Source: Prorocentrum cordatum (lineage: Eukaryota > Sar > Dinophyceae > Prorocentrales > Prorocentraceae). From it: a stretch of DNA of 49,550 nucleotides. The notes beneath the pieces were generated by a model. That model saw only the letters and a list, made by a program, of their open reading frames with translations, was not told the origin of the DNA and did no database searches. The stretch is taken from NCBI GenBank assembly GCA_963575745.1, contig CAUYUJ010016292.1, positions 25,001 to 74,550 of the forward strand, read 5' to 3'. This document shows, piece after piece, positions 1 to 9,424 of the stretch (position 1 is the stretch's first letter; every line of letters starts with the position of its first letter). The position numbers and the translations under genes are program-made.

Positions 1-113
1 CTATCACAGGCATCCAGAGGCAGTGCTCAAAGGTGGGTTCTCTAGTTTGCCTGATCAGCTCATCCAATGAGGGTGAATGCTTGGCCCCTTGTCGATGGCA
101 CACCCGGCACGCC

Positions 114-918
114 CTAACCCGAACAATCCCACACAGGGGTATGGGGGCGCGGGGGTGCAGAGAATGCCACAGATTTTCGGACTCTGGGCAGTTCCCCGAA
201 AATCTCCCTGAGAGGGGGCCAAAGGGTCGAAATTTGGAGCACGACTTCCACAACCTGCTTGTACAAGTTACGTGCATTCGAACATGCCTTGAAATCACCA
301 CCGCGGATGATGTTCCTGTAGGCGGATTTCTTGGCCTCATGGTCCGCCCATGTGTTGCCTCGGACACGGTCCGGGCTTAAGTCTACATCGCTCTCAACGT
401 CATCCCCTGAGCGGTATGCCTTGGCCTTTGCAGCAGCACCCCCAGGCTCACCACTCATTCTGCAGTATCCCGCGTGTGGGGCTGCATGTCGCTCTGCCTG
501 CAGGAAATCACGGCCTGGCAATCCGAGCGCACGCAAGTCGAGAGGAGTCAGGGCAGGGACATCCCTTGGCACACTCTCATCACAGGAGAGCCCCTCATGC
601 ATGCTCCAGGATGCTCCACACCAGCAACAGTTTGAGGAAGTCCATCGGGCACTGGCCCAAGGATGCTTCGGATTAGATCACCTTTAGCCGCGACCTCAAC
701 CACAGCCCACCCAACTCTGGCAGCATGAGGGACCGAGCCGTCAAAGCAGCTCCCGTCACTGCAGAAGCTCCCCCGCCACAAAACTGAAAGGGTGGGATGA
801 GGCCACCATAAGTGAAGTAGTACACCTCTGACTCCTCCACCGGCCAGCTGGTGACGAGAGGGGGAGGCATCCAAAGGGAGGAGAAGAGAGGATCGCTTGG
901 TCCCTGGTGGAGGGCCAT
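114..918 (-). pseudogene. Decayed LINE RNase H domain, 3' remnant
   Basis: Three minus-strand reading frames together resemble an RNase H domain of a LINE-like retroelement, the part that removes RNA from the RNA/DNA hybrid. At 802-816 the peptide FTYGG sits where RNase H normally has FTDGG or YTDGS, so the first catalytic aspartate appears to be tyrosine (TAT at 808-810, one base from GAT). At about 605-690, in another frame, GPVPDGLPQTVAGVE resembles the segment ending in the catalytic glutamate. At about 285-350, in the 114-602 ORF, VRGNTWADHEAK resembles the closing GN-x-x-AD-x-x-A motif. The frame changes and the lost aspartate indicate a dead copy, unless introns explain the frame changes. 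Family assignment is from motif order only. Confidence 0.45.
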
Positions 919-943
919 GGCTCTGATCTCCTCGTCCTGGCCC

Positions 944-1303
944 TTACAATCCGCCTCGCAAGAAGGGCGCTCCCATGCCCTGTGAAAAATCGTCAGGCTG
1001 GCCGCACCGAGGACTCAGCCCGTCCCTGCTGCATCCCCATATGTTCAGGGTGGCTCCTGCGGGGCACCTCCCCGTGAAGACCTGCACCAGAAGACGCCTG
1101 AGTTCCTTCGGGGCCTTCTTACCAGCACGCAGCCTACGCGGACCCAGGGTCCAGAGGCCCCTGCCGCGGATGAGGTGGAGTGGACGTAAGGTGGTGGTGG
1201 GTGCCGTCAGTGCCCACACAAATAGCTGTGTTGACGCTCTCCCAGCCAGCCTCCCCCATCCAAAGATGCACATCTGCCAGGGGTCCGGTGGATTTCCTAG
1301 CAA
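944..1303 (-). pseudogene. LINE-like coding remnant upstream of RNase H
   Basis: This 119-residue open frame lies just upstream, in minus-strand sense, of the RNase H-like remnant and reads like real protein (mixed composition, no low complexity). It contains LRRLLVQVFTGRCPAGATL and then SPRCGQPDD, which resembles the cysteine-containing linker found between the thumb and the RNase H domain of many LINE proteins. No catalytic residues are visible. It is most likely part of the same decayed element as 114-918, separated by a frame change or a small intron near 920-944. An independent hypothetical protein is possible. Confidence 0.35.
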
Positions 1304-1329
1304 GGCCCCCGAATCAGGGGGGGCGCGAA

Positions 1330-1860
1330 CATGGTCCCCGAGTAGTCCTGAAAGCCTGGGTCAGCTCACGCACAGTTACACCATTCCCTTGAAGCAAACG
1401 TGTCCCAGACGCGTGCCACCACTCCTTGCAGTACCGCTCGAGGGTGGACCCTGCCATTGCAAGATCTCGGTCTTGGATGCTATGACCATGCTACGTCAAA
1501 GGACCCACCGCTGATACCGAAGGCCTTCGCGCTGGCTCTCCTCAGATACCCTATCTCCTGCGGCGAATGCCCCGGGGCTTTTCCACCGCAAGTGGCCGAC
1601 GATTGTATACCAGAGAAGAAGATCCTGACCTTCAAATGTCTTGGCTCTCTCATGGGCCATTCCTGCAGCAATGTTCCCCGATGTTCCCTCCTCCCTGCCT
1701 CCTCCTCCCTCCCTCCTCCCTTCCCTCCCCCCCTGGGGGGGCCTCGAGCCACTGCATGAGGCGCTCGGCTCGCGGGGCCCCGACATCTTCGGAGAGCATC
1801 TTCTGGAGCTTCTCCGCGTGCACGTCCGGGGAGTCCCCTTCGGCAGGTGAGGGGGGAGGG
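1330..1860 (-). other. Three short coding-like segments (candidate exons)
   Basis: Three short minus-strand stretches in different frames look protein-like. They are about 1747-1855 (EKLQKMLSEDVGAPRAERLM), about 1560-1667 (MAHERAKTFEGQDLLLWYT) and about 1335-1495 (TLERYCKEWWHASGTRLLQG). The middle one is preceded by CTGCAG, which would serve as a splice acceptor, and the first follows a long CTC tract and CCGAAG. They could be exons of one gene or frameshifted pieces of the LINE remnant that follows downstream. No family is recognised. Confidence 0.3.
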
Positions 1861-2270
1861 GGAGGAGGAGGAGGAGGAGGAGGAGGAGGAGGAGGAGGAG
1901 GAGGAGGAGGAGGAGGAGGAGGAGGAGGAGGAGGAGGAGGAGGAGGAGGAGGAAGGAGGGAGGAGGAGGAGGAGGGGAGGAGGTCAAGGAGGAGGAGGAG
2001 GAGAAGGAGGGGAAGGAGGACGAGGGGGAGGAGGAGGAGGAAAAGCAGGAGGAGGAAAGAAAGAGGAGGAGAAGGAGGAGGAGGAGGAGGAAGAGAAGGG
2101 AAGGAAAAGGAGGAGGAGGGGGAGGAGGAAGCGGAGGAGGAGAGGGAGGAGGAAGAAGAGGAGGAGGAGGAGGAGGAGGAGGAGGAGGAGGAGGAGGAGC
2201 GGGAGGAGGAGAGGGTGGAGGAGGGGGAGGAGTTGGAGGAGGAGTTCCAGGAGGGTAGGGGCAAAATGGT
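1849..2270 (+). repeat. (GGA)n microsatellite, imperfect
   Basis: About 420 bases of GGA/GAG trinucleotides, nearly pure from 1858 to 1950 and interrupted afterwards by AAG, CGG and GGGG variants. All poly-Glu, poly-Gly, poly-Pro and poly-Ser open frames here are consequences of the repeat and are not annotated as genes. On the minus strand it is a CTC tract ending close to a coding-like segment at 1855. Confidence 0.95.
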
Positions 2271-2605
2271 GCGAGGAGGACTGCCGTGAGCCCGCACAAG
2301 GGGGTGCAGGGGGCGACCATCCAGGAAGGCGAGGGCTTTCGTAGGGGGCATAAGCCTCCTCGGAAGGGCCCGGGGGCTTCTTGGCAGGAGGGGCACGGGG
2401 CACGTGTCCTGTGGTAAGCGGGCCCTGGAGCCTGAGCCTTTCCCTCAGGACGAATTTCTCATCCTGCGTCGTTTTCTGATCGTCCCGGGGCTCGTTTTCG
2501 GGCCCCGAGGACCCGAAAACGGCGAACAACCGCAGGAGAGAAGATGGAGGAGAGAGGGTGGAGGACAGAAGAGGAGCTCTCTCCACTTTTTCTTCGTCCT
2601 CACTC

Positions 2606-2732
2606 CTTCTTCCGCCTCCTGCTCGTCCTCCCTCCCCCTCCTCCTCCCCCTCCTCCTCCTCCTCCTCCTCCTCCTCCTCCTCTTCCTCCTCCTCCTCCTC
2701 CTCCTCCTTCTCCTCCTTGCCCTCCCCCTCCC
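2606..2732 (+). repeat. (CTC)n microsatellite
   Basis: CTC/CCT trinucleotides of about 125 bases, in the opposite orientation to the GGA arrays at 1849-2270 and 2955-3083, so the plus strand could pair with either neighbour. The sequence between the arrays (2735-2950) has coding-like composition on the minus strand, but no frame could be chosen. Confidence 0.95.
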
Positions 2733-2954
2733 GCCCAAGACCCGTTTCTCCTATGGCGAGCTTCTGCACCGACCTCTTCAAAGCCGGGTGGCGTCGCAGA
2801 AACCACCTTCAGCCCCCAACGGTTTCTTCGAGGGCCACCCGCCCCGCGCCATCCCCCCGTGCGCGCCGCCGAGAGGTGGAGAAGAAGCAGCAGCGCGAGG
2901 GGGACATTCCTCCTGCCTTCCTCATCCTCTTCCTGCATCTCCCTGCAAGAACGA

Positions 2955-3083
2955 CAGGAGGAGGAGGAGGAGGAGGAGGAGGAGGAGGAGGAGGAGGAGG
3001 AGGAGGAGGAGGAGGAGGAGGAGAGGGAGTAGGAGGAGGAGGAGGAGGAGAGAGGAGGAGGAGGAGGAGGAGGAGGAGGAGAT
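2955..3083 (+). repeat. (GGA)n microsatellite followed by (ATG)n
   Basis: GGA array of about 125 bases ending in a short ATG run at 3081-3097. In minus-strand sense the CTC tract runs into TCGTTCTTGCAG at about 2944-2955, a good-looking splice acceptor. This suggests the array may be the polypyrimidine tract of an intron. Confidence 0.93.
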
Positions 3084-3233
3084 GATGATGATGATGACGC
3101 GCCTTGAAAGGTCGGTTCTCCCAAAACACAAACCTGAGAAGCCACCAATACGCCAAATGCGTACGGTAGAGAAAGAGGGAAGGCGGGCAAGAAGCGGGAG
3201 AGGAAGGGGCAGAACAAAGATGAATCCCAACCC

Positions 3234-3391
3234 AGGATTGAAACCCAAGATACTAAACGACATCATGAATGGAGACTGCCTGTCCAATACTGAAAGAAAT
3301 CATGATTGAAACCCATGATACTGAAAGAAATCGTGAATGATTGAAACCCATCCTAAAATGAACCCATGATACTGAATGAATGAAAGAAATC
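3234..3391 (+). repeat. Short degenerate tandem repeat, about 32 bp unit
   Basis: Four to five imperfect units built on GATTGAAACCCATGATACTG followed by AAAGAAATC(A/G)TGAAT. At 3478-3525 a separate 9-bp repeat of the type TTGAGTAAC occurs about five times. The surrounding 3100-3970 region is less GC-rich than its neighbours; the open frame at 3253-3801 is biased toward Ser, Phe and His and does not look like a gene. Confidence 0.7.
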
Positions 3392-3969
3392 CACCACCAG
3401 GGCCCTCTCGCTTTGAATAAAGGTGCGAGCAATGAGAAACGTAATGCAAGGTGATGGATTATGCTTAAATTGATCAAAATATCTTGAGTGACTTGAGTAA
3501 CTCGAGTAACTTGAATAACTCTTGACGCCGAACTTGGGGGCATATGTTCCCACGACCAGAAGTAATTAAGAAGTGAAGAGAACTTTCTTTGAGTCCCTTG
3601 AAGCCCAAAATACATAAGTGGCAACCCATTCGAATAAATGTGGTGAAAGAAAGAAAGCATGACATTCAACTGAATGTCCCAAGCACGCAATGACCCAGAA
3701 GATACGGAGGCATACAAAGGAAACTGTAAAGCCGAGTGAGCCCAACCGTGAGAACCCACCCCAGGTGAATCAAGGCATATGAGGTAGTTGAATTCAAACA
3801 TGTATGACGCGAGAGGGCTGTGAATGTTTATGGTTCGTATTTTGCCAACTACCGACGTTGAGGAACACGCAAAGGAGATTGAAGGAGAACTGAGAGACCT
3901 CCAAAAGCCGCAGGCCCATGCACCGCAGATGCCAAGAGGTTCAGACTGTGGGAGTCCCAGGAGAGGTCT

Positions 3970-4296
3970 TCACGGATACTTCCAACGCCACTTTTCTACA
4001 AAGAAGTCTCCGTCCCACCAGTAGTCAGACAGGTACCAAACCACTGGGTGGGGCCAGCCAGATTCAGGGTCGAACCACGTATCATAGTACTCCGTGTACC
4101 AGACTTTGGTGTAGACCTTTTCCTCTTCACAGTAGTTCCACATTCCACCTGAGCCGTGAGTCCACTTGAGACGCTTCCTGGCTGCTAGCTTGGCTGGGAG
4201 GCTGCGTTTGACCATCCCCTGAATTGTATATGGATGTTCCCAGCCGTTTTGGACAAGAGTTCCGTCAGGGTTTGAGGCGAAACGGCTACTGACCAA
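3970..4296 (-). CDS. Hypothetical coding segment, Trp/Tyr-rich
   Basis: A 108-residue minus-strand open frame with complex, protein-like composition, unusually rich in Trp and Tyr (for example WYTEYYDTWFDPESGWPHP and YLSDYWWDGDFFVEKWRW). It ends at a stop at 3970. Its start overlaps by 11 bases the end of the next upstream ORF (4286-4657), which suggests a frame change, a short intron or two overlapping ORFs. No domain is recognised. It is probably the 3' part of the transcription unit that includes 4286-5760. Confidence 0.45.
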   Translation of the reverse strand: MVSSRFASNPDGTLVQNGWEHPYTIQGMVKRSLPAKLAARKRLKWTHGSGGMWNYCEEEKVYTKVWYTEYYDTWFDPESGWPHPVVWYLSDYWWDGDFFVEKWRWKYP

Positions 4297-4657
4297 CAGC
4301 CAGTTCTTTCCAAGGGATTCTCCGGACCCTTTCGTCAGGTCCCCTAACGTTTACATACAGTCTATTAAAGCCGCTGTCCCGACAAGCTTTGAAGAGCGGA
4401 ATTTTGCACCAGTCATATGTGAGATGTGGACCACCAAGGTCCGAAGGTATAAGGAACCGAGCAGGCAACTTGACCGCCCTTTGGAATAGCAGCGTAGAGC
4501 AGTATGAGAGTGCTTCAAGGTCTTGTTTGGACAGGAAGCAGACTTGGCGTTTAGACCTGCAAAGCTTCCCCTGAAAGATAACGTGAGGGTCTGACGCCTT
4601 GGGAGGTAGCATACCGAAAGCTTGAGCCCGAGACTGCAGGGGAGCAACAGGAGGCAA
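4286..4657 (-). CDS. Hypothetical coding segment
   Basis: A minus-strand frame of 123 residues with protein-like composition, including CFLSKQDLEALSYCSTLLFQ and CRDSGFNRLYVNVRGPDERV. No family is recognised. In the interval 4660-4890 another frame has TRRCHLCDSIWDPPDLCDL, a possible Cys-pair motif, so coding may continue upstream in a different frame. Together with the ORFs on either side it may belong to one multi-exon or frameshifted gene on the minus strand. Confidence 0.4.
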   Translation of the reverse strand: MPPVAPLQSRAQAFGMLPPKASDPHVIFQGKLCRSKRQVCFLSKQDLEALSYCSTLLFQRAVKLPARFLIPSDLGGPHLTYDWCKIPLFKACRDSGFNRLYVNVRGPDERVRRIPWKELAVGQ

Positions 4658-4890
4658 AGGGCAAGAAAGGGCCCACCAGAGGCGGACAGAGGGAGGCGGG
4701 ATTGTTGCGAAGCCACGGTGTCCCTGAGATCGCAGAGATCAGGCGGGTCCCAGATAGAATCGCACAAGTGACATCTCCTGGTGTCAGCCAATCCCGAAGG
4801 CGGGAGGCAAGGAGAGAGAGAGAGAACACAAAGAGGTCTTGAAACAGACCCAAATGTAAATTCCGTGGGGTGTCAAATACCCCCGCTCCA

Positions 4891-5760
4891 TTAGTATTGG
4901 AGCCTGTTCTCTGAGGCTGCAATCAGATAAGATACCCATACCTCTGAGGATTCCGTCACATTAAATTTGTGCACTTGCATTCCGTGGAACATTGCCGCGG
5001 CAAGCTTCCGAGTGTGGGGAGCACATGGGCCACGAAAAAGGCGGCGGTCTTTCCCGGTCCTAGCGAAAGACCCATGTTGATCAGCAAACGTCAAAATGGA
5101 CCGAATGGAGCAGATGATGGGAGAAATCCCCTGAATGATGTTCCAGAACCGATCAGGCTCAACATACCCCGCTCCCAACCCTAACTCCATCAAATCTCCG
5201 ATGAGCTCTAACCACCGAGAAGTGTCGGGTTCCCTGTTCCACCGTTCTCGGACCATCCTCTGTACATCGGTGGCACGACCAGCGATTGATCGAAGCTCCT
5301 CAATGGACTTGGACGAAGCACTGGTAGGTTGTCTTCTTTGAAGATACCTGGCCATTTGGCCCCAAATGTTCCACCAGACGGTGTAAATGAAATTCCCAGG
5401 ATCTGACCATCGATTGTCGTAGAACACGGCGCCCTTGTATGACATTGTCTTGATCTGTACAAAAGACATAGAGCGTACTGCAATTCCCACAATCCCAATA
5501 AGGTCTTTGCATGCCTTACTAGAGAAGAAGGCCTCAAAGAGATTCCATAGCTGCCTGAGAGGTATCTCGAATTCGCGTCCCCTCTCGTACATGTGGAGTG
5601 TGACACATCTCCGTGGGTTGTACGATCCTGAATTTAAAGGAACGATCTCGGAACTTTCGATTGCCAGTGCACGTGGGCAGGCGGATGCCCATGCCTCGAA
5701 GATACAGCACTGGAGCGACTTTGAATTCCATGGCCTGACAACCCTCTGAGGGGCAAGCAT
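4891..5760 (-). CDS. Unknown protein, 289 aa, after leader-like relic
   Basis: Minus-strand ORF. The open frame extends upstream to 5910, but the first ATG is at 5758-5760 (MLAPQRVVRPWNSKSLQCC), 55 bases downstream of a decayed spliced-leader-like sequence (5816-5837), so this start is preferred. The protein is mixed alpha/beta in composition, with segments such as RFWNIIQGISPIICSIRSIL and WNIWGQMARYLQRRQPTSAS and several Trp residues. There is no signal peptide or low complexity. No domain is recognised. If the leader relic is real, the gene is a reinserted cDNA, consistent with an intronless 870-base frame. Confidence 0.5.
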   Translation of the reverse strand: MLAPQRVVRPWNSKSLQCCIFEAWASACPRALAIESSEIVPLNSGSYNPRRCVTLHMYERGREFEIPLRQLWNLFEAFFSSKACKDLIGIVGIAVRSMSFVQIKTMSYKGAVFYDNRWSDPGNFIYTVWWNIWGQMARYLQRRQPTSASSKSIEELRSIAGRATDVQRMVRERWNREPDTSRWLELIGDLMELGLGAGYVEPDRFWNIIQGISPIICSIRSILTFADQHGSFARTGKDRRLFRGPCAPHTRKLAAAMFHGMQVHKFNVTESSEVWVSYLIAASENRLQY

Positions 5761-5815
5761 GAGAGTGTGTTCCCAGAAAACTTGAGAAGAGGTTGGGGCA
5801 GAACGTGCAAAGCTA

Positions 5816-5837
5816 ATTGAACCAAAATGACTACAGA
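5816..5837 (-). other. Possible decayed spliced-leader relic
   Basis: Reading the minus strand, 18 of 22 positions match the conserved dinoflagellate leader, including an intact CATTTTGG core. Three of the four differences are C-to-T changes in the leader sense, as expected from old decay. It lies in sense orientation 55 bases before the first ATG of the downstream ORF. Short length means coincidence cannot be excluded. Confidence 0.45.
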
Positions 5838-5949
5838 AAGCAGCCAAGCCAAACAGGCCAACCGAAAGACCAGGAACCGAGGGAAGGAGAGATAGAGAAA
5901 AGAGATGCACTTTATCAGGAATCGGGCGGCAGTCATCGTCCTGGCCAGC

Positions 5950-6450
5950 AAGGTGAGATTAACAATCCCAGGCCGAACCCATTTGTACTGAAGTGAAGAG
6001 GCAAACTGAACACCAAACTATCCCAAGAAAGAACTTGAAACATCGAGGACTTGGACAAAGGGTGAGCAACAACCCCACTTAACCCCGTCAGCCGAATAGA
6101 GAAGAATAAGATGCAGTCCCAGCTCCTGCAAGGTGACCTGGGGGCCTCATGCCCCGAGACACACATGATTCCAAGCATTCCCAGATTGAAACGAAAGCCA
6201 TAATCTTGGCAAAGTGAAGAGGTTGACAACCCCATCCAAACCCGTTTTGAACTGAAGTGAAGAGCCAAACTAAGGGCGAAGCGGACCCAAGTTAAGAAAC
6301 GTCCATCGAGGCTGTGGGCAAAGCAAGAAACGACTCCACTACTTTGGCCCTGACGGACATATTGAGAGCAGAGCTTAATTCATGCCTCAGAGGAAAGTCC
6401 TGGAGTCCCCGATTGAACCAGAGTTGAACCAAAAGAGAGATGAGGACCCG
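5950..6450 (+). repeat. Diverged tandem duplication, about 260 bp period
   Basis: Two diverged copies are arranged head to tail: ACTGAAGTGAAGAG at about 5987 recurs at about 6248, and further blocks follow in the same order (ACATCGAGGACTTGG at 6040 versus CATCGAGGCTGTGG at 6303). No gene is supported in this stretch, which separates the unknown ORFs at 3970-5838 from the reverse-transcriptase region at 6467-9422. Confidence 0.6.
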
Positions 6451-6466
6451 AAGGGAACTGCCTCAG

Positions 6467-7789
6467 TCACATCAGGAAACGGGGTTTGCAGAGCAAGTGG
6501 CACCTAACATTGGCACCGTCGTTGCCAGACTCCACCGTTATAAGATCTCCCACATCTTCATACATATCCTTGACGTAGAGGAGTGCCACAATACAGCTAC
6601 CAGCGAAGATCTGAGATTTATCGTGTAGCCTCTCCTTCTTAGGGCAGACCTCAGGGCCAATGAACGCTTCTTTGGTATAAAACCGCGCGTTAAACAAGTG
6701 GATGTCCTTGGAGCGAAACGTGTTGAGCCCAAAGTGCCAGAGAATCTTCGTAACGTCCCTGGTAGTGAGAAAGCCATGCTCTCCCAGAACTGGGATACTG
6801 TCAGAAATCAGTGGGCCTTGATTATCGATAATGAAAGGTGTGAGCTCACGAACTGTGATGATTTGGAAGTGCTCCCCGACCTTGGCCTTGAAGGTGTTCA
6901 AGCCTGTAAGCTGGGGAACGAAAACCATAATGTAGCGCCTTGAACTGGCATGGTCTGTGCCGCCCTTTGGGGCGAAAATTGGGCATCCAGAATGATCGTA
7001 CTCCAACTGGGACTTCAGCACTGGAGGGCCTAACTTGCTGATCCAGGGCTTCTTATCCTGTTCCCAGCTCTTTGGGGCAGGCTGCGACTTTCGGTCAGGC
7101 GAGTCGACTTCCGCTTCAGAGCCAGAGGATGAACTCCTGGAGCCTGGTGATTCCGAAGACGGTACTTCCCAAGTAGTGCCGCCCGCCGGTTTGACAGGTG
7201 TTTCCCCACGGTAGTCCTGCGTATCTGGTAGGGCATCATCCGAATCGGGCTTCGACCCCGACCCGCCGCCCTGCGGTTGTTTCTTGAACCCAATTGAGTA
7301 CTGCATCTTCCTGGCAATCGGCGAACGGCTCCGAGAGGCAGAATCTCCCCTATGCACAGGTGCTGGGGGTGGCGTGGGGAGAATCCTTGCTTCGCGAGGG
7401 TCAGCACTGGAGGATGCCTTGGCTTTGAGACCCTGATTCTTGAACTCGACTGATCTTGCTTGGTCCTCCTTCTTCTGTTCGAGCTTCTTCTGCAACTTGA
7501 CTTTCTTCTCATTCGAGGTAAGAATGGGCTTCGTTTCCATCTTGACCAGACGATTCCGAGCCCAACGATCTAAGGCGTGGCGGTCGAAGCCAAAGAAAAG
7601 GGGGATAGTCGGCTGAATCTGATTCCCAGTCCAATCCAGATCCTGAGAGTAACGGGTGTCCGTGGTGAGAGTAAAGGAGGGCCCCGCAGGGCGCAGTACG
7701 ATAGCAAAGTGTGTCTGGTTGCACCAGACAGAGCCGATGGCTACTGAAGGCGAAGGTGAAGCGGTTGCCGAACCCAATCGAGCATTTCT
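6467..7789 (-). CDS. Unknown ORF following reverse transcriptase, other frame
   Basis: A minus-strand open frame with protein-like composition that overlaps the end of the reverse-transcriptase ORF by about 49 bases, in the frame reached by a -1 shift. It has no ATG near its beginning (the first codon usable as a start is TTG at 7777; a stop lies at 7792), so it is probably entered by frameshifting, splicing or a mutation. The N-terminal half is basic, Ser/Pro-rich and likely disordered, with a Lys/Glu-rich stretch (KKVKLQKKLEQKKEDQARS). The C-terminal 150 residues look globular (YIMVFVPQLTGLNTFKAKVG, DVTKILWHFGLNTFRSKDIH). No family is recognised. It may be the C-terminal part of the same retroelement polyprotein. 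Confidence 0.5.
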   Translation of the reverse strand, partial: RNARLGSATASPSPSVAIGSVWCNQTHFAIVLRPAGPSFTLTTDTRYSQDLDWTGNQIQPTIPLFFGFDRHALDRWARNRLVKMETKPILTSNEKKVKLQKKLEQKKEDQARSVEFKNQGLKAKASSSADPREARILPTPPPAPVHRGDSASRSRSPIARKMQYSIGFKKQPQGGGSGSKPDSDDALPDTQDYRGETPVKPAGGTTWEVPSSESPGSRSSSSGSEAEVDSPDRKSQPAPKSWEQDKKPWISKLGPPVLKSQLEYDHSGCPIFAPKGGTDHASSRRYIMVFVPQLTGLNTFKAKVGEHFQIITVRELTPFIIDNQGPLISDSIPVLGEHGFLTTRDVTKILWHFGLNTFRSKDIHLFNARFYTKEAFIGPEVCPKKERLHDKSQIFAGSCIVALLYVKDMYEDVGDLITVESGNDGANVRCHLLCKPRFLM

Positions 7790-9422
7790 TTAGCGAGGCC
7801 CAGACGAAACTTTTTGTCCCGAGAGCCCTGCGGAGAAAATAAGGTGGTCCAGGCATCCTTGTCATACCTGAAAACGTACCCCCTATGCGAGCGGGAGTGG
7901 GTACGGCTGCCACCAGAGTGGTCAAAGGAGCGATTCAGAATGACCCAATGCTTGCAATATTGAAACAGCCTCGACGAAAAATCTTCTGGATGTCTTTGCA
8001 TGTGTGAAACCCAACTAATAGCAGAATCCAAATGGAAAATAGCCCATGAGACTTCTTTGAACCCCTTGGTTTTACGATTTCTGCGTAAACTGAATTGTTC
8101 GGGGGATTCCCCTGGGAGCCTTTTGAGTTTCAACATGATCCTGATACATTGATTCTGTGCCTTGGTAATCAAATCCGCCGTCGTCTTGCAGGGGACCCAG
8201 GCAGCACCTCTGGATCGTATAATCCCTCCCGCCATGCAGTTAAGTTTAGAGAGGCGTTTAGACATGGGGATATGCTCATTAATCAGGAACCTACTGTTAG
8301 CCCAAAAGGCCTTGTTGATCTGTGAAATACCCTGCTTGACATCTTCGTGACAGGAACCAGTGGCGGAGAGAATAGGGCCCAGCACCTTGGCCTCCGGTAC
8401 TACAGACCAAGATTTCCCGAAGGGGTCTGACCACTTGTATCCTTGAAAGAAGTAGGGGTATGCCGGGAGGATTTCCCGATCGTCTTTGAGTTTGAGCCGA
8501 TGTTCATTCCATAGCTCCGACTCTACCAGGGCAGTCAGAGTTGCAAGATCTTGTTCCGAGGAAGCCACCACAAAGATATTGTCTGACCAGCTGAGAAGAG
8601 CAATCCTGAAGTCAAATCCCAACTGCTCGCAGCGAATGGAAATTCCCAAAGAAGAATGGGTAATTTTCTCCAGTGTGGAGGCGAAACAATCTTCTACAGA
8701 AACGCGCGCCAGTATGCATGCCGTCCCAGCTCCTTGCATCAACCCACGGTCTCTTTGGATAATCCCAGTGTTTGAGTCCAAAAGTGAAATGGAAACTCGA
8801 GGGTTCCTGTGCAACCTGATGCAGCCCACCGCTAAGAAAAGAGGGACTCCCCGTCCCAATAAACTCCGTAAAACCAACCCATAACGAATCTGGTCATGGT
8901 GAGCTTTGATATCAGTAATCCCAACCATTCCTTTGTTAAAGTGATCTCGGCCATATTCTAAAATGTGGTAGACACTCGTGTGAAGTTCTTGTAATTGTCC
9001 ACCTTTGCTTAGCCCAAAAATCAGGCCCTTGAGACCTTTGGACTCAGTGTATGAATCCAGAACTGGCAAAATGGCCCTCGCCACATATGCGTGCCCAATC
9101 TTGGCAATAGCAGGCTGAGGAATAACAACTCTAGTTTGAGAAGGGGTTCCAAAACCTTTGATCTTGTTACCCAGGTGGCCCCCGAATGTGACGTCGTTCC
9201 AGAATTCAGGGTTGCCTAAGCAGGCTTGTATACACCCCGTGAGCCTTTGGGACCAGCCCGAAACTTTTATAACCGCCGTGCAGGCAAACTCTGTGTCGAT
9301 CTTTCGGGGGGCCTTGATGTCGTCCAGCGCGTCCTCTAGCAGGGAAGGGATGATAGGGTCGTCGTAGAAATTGAAAAAACCCAAAGATCGGAGCCAGGCG
9401 ATGTCCTCCTGGCGCTCCAATT
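7741..9422 (-). CDS. Reverse transcriptase with WSDN active-site box
   Basis: Palm and thumb of a LINE-type reverse transcriptase on the minus strand. Motif A is GITDIKAHHDQI (about 8891-8930), motif B is RGLMQGAGTACILA (about 8710-8755), motif C is LLSWSDNIFVVAS (WSDN at 8578-8589) and the KVLGPILS box follows (about 8358-8385). The usual second Asp of xxDD is Asn (AAT, one base from GAT). The beginning is set by a candidate splice acceptor CTCAG at 9423-9427 at the end of a CTC tract; the poly-Ser frame beyond it is repeat-derived. There is no endonuclease domain, so the protein is 5'-truncated or starts in an exon beyond 9775. Downstream it runs into 6467-7789 by a frame change. From memory, xxDN boxes are common in dinoflagellate reverse transcriptases, so this need not mean inactivation. 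Confidence 0.7.
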
Positions 9423-9424
9423 CT

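Noticed and set aside
3253-3801. 182-codon minus-strand frame
   Set aside because: Composition follows short AT-rich tandem repeats (32-bp and 9-bp units); no protein-like segment.
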